Of a DNA stretch of 64,000 nucleotides, positions 55,498 through 61,820 are shown one piece after another. Under the pieces are notes generated by a model. It saw only the letters and a list, made by a program, of their open reading frames with translations. It did not search any database and had not been told where the DNA came from. The position numbers were made by a program, and so were the translations under genes. Origin of the DNA: an uncultured bacterium. Lineage in GTDB: Bacteria; Planctomycetota; UBA1135; GCA-002686595. The number at the start of each line of letters is the position of its first letter. The first letter of the stretch is position 1. Where the stretch lies: the NCBI GenBank assembly GCA_938083085.1, contig CALLKX010000008.1:1-64000 (forward strand). The letters run 5' to 3'.

Positions 55498-55719
55498 ATG
55501 GACCTGACTCTTCCGCAGCGCCTCCAGCAGTCCGTTCAGGGCTCGTTCCACAAGACCGCTCTCCTCCAGAAGCGAGTCCGTGAGCTGATCCGTGGCGCCT
55601 CGCCGCTGATCGAGACGCGCGAGACCAACCCGATCAAGATCGCCTTCCTTGAGATGGAGCGCGGACTCATCGAGCTGATCCCGGACGAGGAGAGCCAGTC
55701 GCCGCCGACCCCGCTCTGA
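55498..55719 (+). CDS. rpoZ: DNA-directed RNA polymerase omega subunit-like
   Basis: Predicted 73 aa. The core GSFHKTALLQKRVRELIRGA then SPLIETRETNPIKIAFLEM follows the RpoZ/Rpb6 pattern (lavkRARqL...Gaxplv...npixiAlxEixxGxI). The usual N-terminal ARVTVED segment is missing, as in divergent omega subunits. Omega stabilises the beta' subunit. It precedes lpxK by 10 nt, suggesting co-transcription. Confidence 0.65.
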   Translation: MDLTLPQRLQQSVQGSFHKTALLQKRVRELIRGASPLIETRETNPIKIAFLEMERGLIELIPDEESQSPPTPL

Positions 55720-55729
55720 GGTCGACCCC

Positions 55730-56872
55730 TTGCCGGCCGAGCAGGTGACCCCCGCGTCCCGTCCTCGTCGCCATGACGGGCCCCTCGCCGAGCGCGGGGG
55801 GTGGTCAGAGATCCTCTGGGCGCCAGCGCTGCTCTTCGCAGCGATCGCGCGGGCCAGGTCGTTTCTGTACTCCAAGCGGCTGTGCGCCTCTTTCGAGGTG
55901 GGAGCCCCCGTGGTGAGCGTTGGGAACCTCGCCGCCGGCGGTACCGGCAAGACGCCCATGATCGCATGGCTCGCGGAGCGCCTGCGCGCGCGGGGACTGC
56001 GGGCGGGCATCGTCTCCAGGGGCTACGGCGTCTCCCGCGAGACCGGGGCAGACCCGGCCCCCAACGACGAGGCGCGGATGCTCGCAGAGGTGCTCCCGGA
56101 CGTGCCGCACCTCCAGGATCGCGACCGCGTGAGCGCGGCCTCGCGTCTGGTCGACCAGGGTCTCGACGTCATCCTCGTGGACGACGGGTTCCAGCATCGA
56201 CGGCTGGCCAGAGACGTGGACCTCGTGCTCCTCGACGCCCTGCGCCCCTTCGGCTTGCCGGCCCCTGAGCGGGGTGGGGCGCCCGTGGAGGCCCCGCTCC
56301 CGCGGGGCCTGATGAGGGAGCCGATGACCGCGTTGAGGCGCGCGTCGGCCGTGGTGTTGACCCGCGTGGACGCGGTGGACGAGGCGGCGTTGGAGCACCT
56401 GGAGCGACGAATCGAGCGGGCCGCACCCGGGGTGCCTGTGCTCCGGGCGCAGCACGTGCCGGTGGCCTACCGAGACGCCCGCGATCCAAAGCGCACGCGG
56501 CGCTCCCTGGGCGACCTCGAGGGCCTCGAGGTTGACCTCGTCAGCGGGATCGGAAATCCCGGCGCCTTCGAGCTGACGGCGCGATCGCTGGGCGCCCTCG
56601 TTCGGTCGCACCGACGCTTTCCGGACCATCACGCCTTCGCTCCCGGCGACCTCGATGGACTCGGGGTGGAGCGGGCTGTCTTGACCACGGCGAAGGACGC
56701 GGCGAGGCTCGAGGGGCTCCCCGAGATCGAGGCCCCCGAGCGCCTGCTCGTCCTGGACGTTGAGATGAGCGTGACGCGCGGAGAGCCCATCTTGGATGCG
56801 CTGCTCGACGCGCTCCCGCCCACGCAGAGGTCGCGTGAGCGCGCGTCGATCCACGAGGGGCTGCATGGCTGA
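55730..56872 (+). CDS. lpxK: Tetraacyldisaccharide 4'-kinase
   Basis: Predicted 380 aa from a TTG at 55730. The P-loop GNLAAGGTGKTP is at residues 65-76, and VDDGFQHRRLARDVDLVLLDA (in pieces) near 149 is the second LpxK signature (DDGFQH). A hydrophobic N-terminal segment around residues 28-45 anchors it at the inner membrane. It phosphorylates the lipid A precursor. Its 3' end overlaps the acyltransferase gene by 8 nt, so the two are translated together. Confidence 0.95.
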   Translation: MPAEQVTPASRPRRHDGPLAERGGWSEILWAPALLFAAIARARSFLYSKRLCASFEVGAPVVSVGNLAAGGTGKTPMIAWLAERLRARGLRAGIVSRGYGVSRETGADPAPNDEARMLAEVLPDVPHLQDRDRVSAASRLVDQGLDVILVDDGFQHRRLARDVDLVLLDALRPFGLPAPERGGAPVEAPLPRGLMREPMTALRRASAVVLTRVDAVDEAALEHLERRIERAAPGVPVLRAQHVPVAYRDARDPKRTRRSLGDLEGLEVDLVSGIGNPGAFELTARSLGALVRSHRRFPDHHAFAPGDLDGLGVERAVLTTAKDAARLEGLPEIEAPERLLVLDVEMSVTRGEPILDALLDALPPTQRSRERASIHEGLHG

Positions 56873-57938
56873 GGCGCCTGATTCGACGGTCCCGGCCCCC
56901 GCGCTGGAGCGCGTCCACCGGTTCGATGACGTGCGGCTCGAGGCGCCGGGCACGGACTGGCCTGTAGCGGTGCCGGCGTTCGAGGAGGGCCGCTTCCACA
57001 GCCCCAAGCACCGGGCACTGCAGCTGCTCATGAAGGCCGCGCAGGGGAGCGCGCTACGCCTCCCCGGCCCGCTTCAGCGTGGCCTCGTGGCGACCCTGGC
57101 AGGCGCGGGGCGCGCGTTGGACAGGCGGCACACCAGGGCCGCTGAGGACTACATCCGAGCGGCGTTGCCCTTGGCCACGGATCCCGAGGTCGACCGGCTC
57201 GTGGCCCAGGCCTGGAGACACCTGCTGAGGATCGCGCTGGTGGCGGTGGGCGTCGACCGCCACGTGATGGGGGGGCGCCTCGGCGATCACTACGAGATCG
57301 AGGCCTGCCCGGAGGCCCTGGACGTGCTCGGCCGCCCCGGCGGCGCCATCATGCTCTCCGCCCACGTTGGCTTCTGGGAGGCCTGTTGTCCGGCCATCGT
57401 CGGGATGGGGTGGGGGCCCTCCTACGGCGTCGGCAAGGCGCCACGCAATGACTTCGTCGCCCGGGACTTGCAGCGCGCGCGGGAGAGCCAGGGCATGCGG
57501 GTGATTCCCCGCAAAGGGGCCATGGCCGCCGTCCCCGCTGCCGTGCGCGCGGGCGCGTCGGTCGGGATGCTGTTGGACCACAGGCCGCGACGGAAGGCGA
57601 TCTATGCGCCGTTCTTCGGGAGGATGGCCGCCTGCGATCGGAGCGCCGGCGTTCTGCTGCGCCGGGTCAAGGCGCCCCTCGTGTTCTACGCGTGCTACTC
57701 CCAGCCAGGGACCGACGCGCTCGACGCCTGGCGCTTTCAGATGCGGTTTCCCGTCGTCATCGAACCCGAGGAGCTGTCGGCGCTCGATCCCGAAGCGATC
57801 GCGACGAGGATCAATTCGGAGCTCGAGCGTCTGATTCTCCACCGCCCCGATGAGGCCTTCTGGCTCCACGACCGCTTCAGGGGCGCTCCGGAACCGGCTC
57901 CGGGTGAATCCACTGCCGAATCCAGCGGCGCTCGATGA
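56865..57938 (+). CDS. LpxL/HtrB-type lysophospholipid acyltransferase
   Basis: Predicted 357 aa from ATG 56865, overlapping lpxK by 8 nt. The catalytic HxxxxE motif is HVGFWE (His 167-Glu 172) in AIMLSAHVGFWEACC, followed by GVGKAPRNDFVARDLQRAR and VGMLLDHRPRRKAIYAPFFGR. This is the order of the LpxL/LpxM family that adds secondary acyl chains to Kdo2-lipid A. Context after lpxK strongly supports a lipid A role. No clear transmembrane helix is seen near the N-terminus. Confidence 0.82.
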   Translation: MAEAPDSTVPAPALERVHRFDDVRLEAPGTDWPVAVPAFEEGRFHSPKHRALQLLMKAAQGSALRLPGPLQRGLVATLAGAGRALDRRHTRAAEDYIRAALPLATDPEVDRLVAQAWRHLLRIALVAVGVDRHVMGGRLGDHYEIEACPEALDVLGRPGGAIMLSAHVGFWEACCPAIVGMGWGPSYGVGKAPRNDFVARDLQRARESQGMRVIPRKGAMAAVPAAVRAGASVGMLLDHRPRRKAIYAPFFGRMAACDRSAGVLLRRVKAPLVFYACYSQPGTDALDAWRFQMRFPVVIEPEELSALDPEAIATRINSELERLILHRPDEAFWLHDRFRGAPEPAPGESTAESSGAR

Positions 57939-58975
57939 CCTCGACCCCTCCAGCCGGGCAAACTGTATCGAGACAGGACCTCGGAACCATGAGCGAGAGC
58001 AAGCACCCCTTCCCGCAGATGCGGGACCTCGAGCTGTACCCGCTGGAGGATCGAGAGAGCCTCGTGGAGGTCAAAGACTTCTGCCAGGTCCCTGAGGCCG
58101 TGAGCGGCTTTGGTGGCTTCGTGGACTCTCTGCCGGATATCTACGCGGGGGCCGACTTCAAGGTGCTCGTGGAGCGGATCATCCGGGCGCGGCTGGCGGG
58201 CAAGCCGGTGGTGATGGCCATGGGGGCCCACGTCCTGAAGGTCGGCCTCGCGCCGCTGATCATCGACCTGATGGAGCGGGGGATCGTCACCCACGTGACC
58301 CTCAACTCGGCCGGCGCCATCCACGACTTCGAGATCGCCACCGCCGGAAAGACCTCGGAGCGCGTGGACACCCAGCTCCCTGAGGGCAGGTTCGGCTTCG
58401 CCGACGAGACGGGCCTTGGACTGGCCGAAGCCGCACGCCGCGGGGCCCACCCCCAGGGCCAAGACGAGCTCGGGCTCGGCCGGGGGCTGGGCCGCATGCT
58501 CCTCGAGCGCGCTCCGCAGCACCTCGCCCTGAGCGTCCCGGCGACCGCCGTACGCCTCGGCTTGGGGGTGACCTGTCACCCGTCGATCGGGGCCGACATC
58601 GTTCACATGCACCCCGCCTGTGACGGCGCAGACCTCGGGACGGCGGCGCTGGCGGACTTCCATCACGTCTGCCGAACGGTGTCGGAGCTGGCGGCGGACC
58701 CTGGTTCGGAGGCCGGCGGAGTCTGGCTCAATGTCGGCTGCGCCGTGATCCTCCCGGAGGTCTTCCTGAAGGCCGTCAGCGTCGCCCTCAACCTCGGCGT
58801 GGACCTCGCGGCGATGACCACCGGTAACCTCGACATGATCCGTCAGTACCGCGCCGAGACCAACGTCGTGCGCCGGCCTCCCGGCGATGGCTTCACGCTC
58901 ATCGGGCAGCATGAGCTGCTCCTGCCGCTCCTCCGGATGGCGATCATCAGCAAGCTGGAGGGCGGCCGGGTCTGA
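57935..58975 (+). CDS. Unrecognised protein in the lipid A/heptose operon
   Basis: Predicted 346 aa from ATG 57935 (overlapping the previous stop by 4 nt); an alternative start at 57989 (MSESKHPFPQ) is also good. Distinctive segments are VVMAMGAHVLKVGLAPLIIDLMERGIVTHV (in pieces), LNSAGAIHDFEIATAGKTSE, HPSIGADIVHMHPACDGADLG and WLNVGCAVILPEVFLKA. The NSAGAIHDFE and ADIVHMHPA stretches resemble the NAD-binding part of deoxyhypusine-synthase-like proteins, which is a weak suggestion. I cannot name a family. Its neighbours suggest a role in lipid A or core biosynthesis, transport or its control. Confidence 0.6.
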   Translation: MTSTPPAGQTVSRQDLGTMSESKHPFPQMRDLELYPLEDRESLVEVKDFCQVPEAVSGFGGFVDSLPDIYAGADFKVLVERIIRARLAGKPVVMAMGAHVLKVGLAPLIIDLMERGIVTHVTLNSAGAIHDFEIATAGKTSERVDTQLPEGRFGFADETGLGLAEAARRGAHPQGQDELGLGRGLGRMLLERAPQHLALSVPATAVRLGLGVTCHPSIGADIVHMHPACDGADLGTAALADFHHVCRTVSELAADPGSEAGGVWLNVGCAVILPEVFLKAVSVALNLGVDLAAMTTGNLDMIRQYRAETNVVRRPPGDGFTLIGQHELLLPLLRMAIISKLEGGRV

Positions 58976-60519
58976 TGATTGAGGCGAACCAACTAAGGGA
59001 GCTGCTCGCGAACGAGGCGTCCCCGCGGGTGGTGATCATCGGCGACCTGATCGTTGATCGTTACATCTCCGGTGACGTCAGCCGGATCTCGCCGGAGGCG
59101 CCGATCCCGGTGCTCGCGGCCCGCTCATCGGAGCTGCGGCTCGGAGGTGCTGGCAACGTCGCCGCGAACCTGCGCGCCATGGAGGCGGAGGTCGCCATGG
59201 TCGGCGTCGTCGGGGATGACAGTCACGGAGCCCTCCTCCGAGAACTGTTCGAGGCCGACGGCATCGGGACGGGCGGCGTGATCCTCGACAGCTCACGGCC
59301 CACCATCGAGAAGACGCGCATGATGAGCGGCGTCCAGCAGATGCTCCGAGTGGACTGGGAGGACACGCGGCCCATCGACTCCGTGGTGCTGGCGCAGATG
59401 CTCGAGGTGATCCCCCGGGAGCTCGAGGGGGCCGACGCTGTGGTCCTCTCCGACTACGGGAAGGGCACCCTCGCCCAGGGCGTGATCGACCTCGCGATCT
59501 CGGAAGCCAGGGCCCGGTCGATCCCGGTGCTCGTGGATCCGAAGGGCGCAGACTTCAGCCGCTACGCCGGCGCGACCCTCGTGACGCCTAACCGCAAGGA
59601 GGCGGAGCACGCGCTCGGACGCGAGCTCTCTGGCCTCAGTGACCTCCCGGGTGCCGCGGATGAGCTGATCGCGGCCGCCTCCCTGGCGCAGGTTGTGATC
59701 ACGCTCGGCGGCGACGGCATTTACTTCAGGGCGCGCGACGGGGCGCTCGACGGCCGGATCCCGACCCAGGCGCGCGCTGTCTTCGATGTGACGGGCGCGG
59801 GCGATACGGTCGTGGCTCACCTTGCCTTTCACCTCGGAGCAGGGCTCGAGCTGGAGGCTGCCGTGACCCTGGCGAATCACGCGGCGGGAATCGTCGTGGC
59901 CAAGCTGGGGACCCATGCCGTGACGAGGTCGGAGTTGTTCGAGCGCCTCCTCGAGGGCCAGCCCCTCGGCACCAAGGTTGCGAGCGCTGGCTCCCTGAGC
60001 GCGCGGCTGGATGGCTGGCGACGAGAGGGCAAGCGGGTCGTCTTCACGAACGGCTGCTTTGATGTGCTCCACGCCGGGCACGTCAGCTACCTGCGCTTCG
60101 CCCGGACTCGGGGGGATGTGCTGGTCGTGGGAGTCAACGACGACCCCAGCGTGGCGCGCTTGAAGGGCCCGGAGCGGCCCGTGAACTCGCTGGAGGACCG
60201 CCTCGCGGTTCTGAGCGCGCTTGAGGTCGTGGACGCGGTCATCGCCTTCGGTGAGGACACGCCCAAGGCGCTCGTCGAGCTTGTCTCCCCGGACGTCCTG
60301 GTCAAGGGAGAGGACTATGCGGACCAACCGGTGGTGGGGCGTGAGTGGGTGGAGTCCCATGGCGGCCAGGTGGTGCTGGCGCCGCTCCTCGAGGGGCGCT
60401 CGACCACGGGGATTTTGGATCGGACGGGCAGCGCCCCCGGTCTTGAAGGGAGCCCGGAAGGGAGCCCGAACGGGAGTCTGAATCGGGGCCAAGGCGGGGG
60501 CGCGGGTCAAGACGCTTGA
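58975..60519 (+). CDS. hldE: Bifunctional heptose-7-phosphate kinase / heptose-1-phosphate adenylyltransferase
   Basis: Predicted 514 aa, overlapping the previous gene by 1 nt (TGATG). The PfkB kinase domain spans about residues 15-330, with RLGGAGNVAANLRAM and the catalytic DVTGAGDTVVAHLAF near residues 270-284. The nucleotidyltransferase domain follows from about 345, with TNGCFDVLHAGHVSYLRFA near 360-378 and PDVLVKGEDYADQPVVG. The enzyme makes ADP-heptose for the LPS inner core. The last 40 residues (GSPEGSPNGSLNRGQGG) are low-complexity, partly made by a 12-nt repeat, and absent in typical homologues. Confidence 0.95.
   Translation: MIEANQLRELLANEASPRVVIIGDLIVDRYISGDVSRISPEAPIPVLAARSSELRLGGAGNVAANLRAMEAEVAMVGVVGDDSHGALLRELFEADGIGTGGVILDSSRPTIEKTRMMSGVQQMLRVDWEDTRPIDSVVLAQMLEVIPRELEGADAVVLSDYGKGTLAQGVIDLAISEARARSIPVLVDPKGADFSRYAGATLVTPNRKEAEHALGRELSGLSDLPGAADELIAAASLAQVVITLGGDGIYFRARDGALDGRIPTQARAVFDVTGAGDTVVAHLAFHLGAGLELEAAVTLANHAAGIVVAKLGTHAVTRSELFERLLEGQPLGTKVASAGSLSARLDGWRREGKRVVFTNGCFDVLHAGHVSYLRFARTRGDVLVVGVNDDPSVARLKGPERPVNSLEDRLAVLSALEVVDAVIAFGEDTPKALVELVSPDVLVKGEDYADQPVVGREWVESHGGQVVLAPLLEGRSTTGILDRTGSAPGLEGSPEGSPNGSLNRGQGGGAGQDA
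60445..60480. repeat. 12-nt tandem repeat inside the hldE 3' end
   Basis: Three units, GAAGGGAGCCCG, GAAGGGAGCCCG and AACGGGAGTCTG, encode GSPE/GSPN/GSLN-like tetrapeptides near the HldE C-terminus. Confidence 0.85.
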
Positions 60520-60620
60520 CGCGCGCTGGCTCGGTAGAGCGGCCCGCAAGGACCGCGACCAACGGGCTGGGCGTCTGCGACCTGATCCCGGGTCTGATCC
60601 CGTCCCAGAGAGGACAGCGT

Positions 60621-60668
60621 GATCACCGCGGCGATCACCGCGTCGATCACCGCGTCGATCACCGCGGC
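60621..60668. repeat. 12-nt tandem repeat, four units
   Basis: Four units GATCACCGCG[GT]C lie head to tail between hldE and the TauE/SafE gene, 39 bp before the latter's start. The units are exact apart from one alternating position. Confidence 0.95.
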
Positions 60669-60706
60669 GTCCGCTTGGCGTCGGGCGACAGGCCCTTCGT
60701 GCTCCT

Positions 60707-61528
60707 GTGGAGCGCCGGATCGTGGGGCCTGTGATTCTCCGCGGCGTCCCCTTGCTGCTGGCAGGCGCAGCGATCGCCTTCATCGGAGCCATCTGTGGGA
60801 TCGGCGGCGGCCTGTTTGCCGTCCCGATGCTGCACTACTTGTTCAAGCTCGAGCTGCGGGCGTCGGTGGCCACTGGGCTCTGCCTCGTCGCCGCCACGGC
60901 GTACTCGTCAACCCTCGCCGAGCTCCTGCGGGATGACAGCAGCCTGGATCTGATGCTCGTGGGGCCGCTCAGCCTCGGCGCGCTCCTCGGAGCCCAGCTG
61001 GGATTCCGCCTCTCAAGACGCCTCGGTGAGCGCCGGCTCAAGACGGTCTTCGCCGTGGTCCTTCTGGTGGCAGGGGCGCGGATGCTCCTCTCCGAGGGGA
61101 TCCCGCCGCTCCCCGGAGAGGCCGGGATCCAGGCGCCGGGGATCCGGTTGCTGATCTCCGTGTTGATCGGCGCGGGCGCGGGCACGGTCGCGCCGCTGCT
61201 CGGCATTGGCGGCGGGCTGGTGGTCGTCCCCGCTTTGATGTTCACCATGCCCGGGCTGGGGGGGCTCGCGGTCCGGGCCGCCGCGCTCGCTGTCGCCTGC
61301 GTGACGTCCGCGAGGTCGCTCCAGCTCTACTACCGCGAGGGGATCATCCGGTGGTCGCTCGGTCTCCCGATCGCCCTCGGCGCCCTCGCCGGCGCCTCCG
61401 CAGGGGTCCACACCGTTCACCTGCCCGGGATGTCGCAGGTGGGGCAGCGAGTGATGGGAGTGATCTTGCTGGTCACCGCGGTGCGCTTCGCCAGGGACGT
61501 TGCGCGGCTCCGCCGCGGCTTGGGTTAG
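60707..61528 (+). CDS. TauE/SafE-family sulfite/organosulfonate permease
   Basis: Predicted 273 aa from a GTG at 60707 (a second GTG a few codons on is possible). About eight membrane segments with the repeated family motif GAICGIGGGLFAVPML near residue 24 and GAGAGTVAPLLGIGGGLVVVPAL (in pieces) near 155. The two GxxGGG(L/F) motifs in the first and second halves reflect the internal duplication of TauE/SafE proteins. Family members export sulfite, sulfoacetate or related anions; the substrate here is not known. It lies between hldE and slyX in the same direction. Confidence 0.88.
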   Translation: MERRIVGPVILRGVPLLLAGAAIAFIGAICGIGGGLFAVPMLHYLFKLELRASVATGLCLVAATAYSSTLAELLRDDSSLDLMLVGPLSLGALLGAQLGFRLSRRLGERRLKTVFAVVLLVAGARMLLSEGIPPLPGEAGIQAPGIRLLISVLIGAGAGTVAPLLGIGGGLVVVPALMFTMPGLGGLAVRAAALAVACVTSARSLQLYYREGIIRWSLGLPIALGALAGASAGVHTVHLPGMSQVGQRVMGVILLVTAVRFARDVARLRRGLG

Positions 61529-61539
61529 GCTCTCCAGCC

Positions 61540-61752
61540 GTGTTTGAACGCAGGATCATCGGCCTCGAAGAGCGTCTCGCCTTCCAGGAGAACGAGCTGG
61601 AGAAGCTCAATCGGGTCGTGGCCGAGCAGCAGCTCGAGCTGGACGCCACGGGGAAGGAGCTCCGCGAGCTGCGCGCGCGCGTGCGCACGGCGGGGGGGAC
61701 CGAGGATGCGGAGGGGCGCACCCTCGAGGACGATCGGCCCCCGCACTACTGA
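61540..61752 (+). CDS. slyX: SlyX-like coiled-coil protein
   Basis: Predicted 70 aa from a GTG at 61540, 11 nt after the TauE gene. The sequence VFERRIIGLEERLAFQENEL and EKLNRVVAEQQLELDAT matches the SlyX pattern (LExRLAFQExxIexLNxvvxxQQ) and is a continuous heptad-repeat coiled coil. SlyX function is unknown. Confidence 0.85.
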   Translation: MFERRIIGLEERLAFQENELEKLNRVVAEQQLELDATGKELRELRARVRTAGGTEDAEGRTLEDDRPPHY

Positions 61753-61820
61753 AGCAGAGCCGGTGGGCGGCCCGAGGGGCGCACCCGGCGATCGAACCGG
61801 AACACAACCCGGAACTCTCC

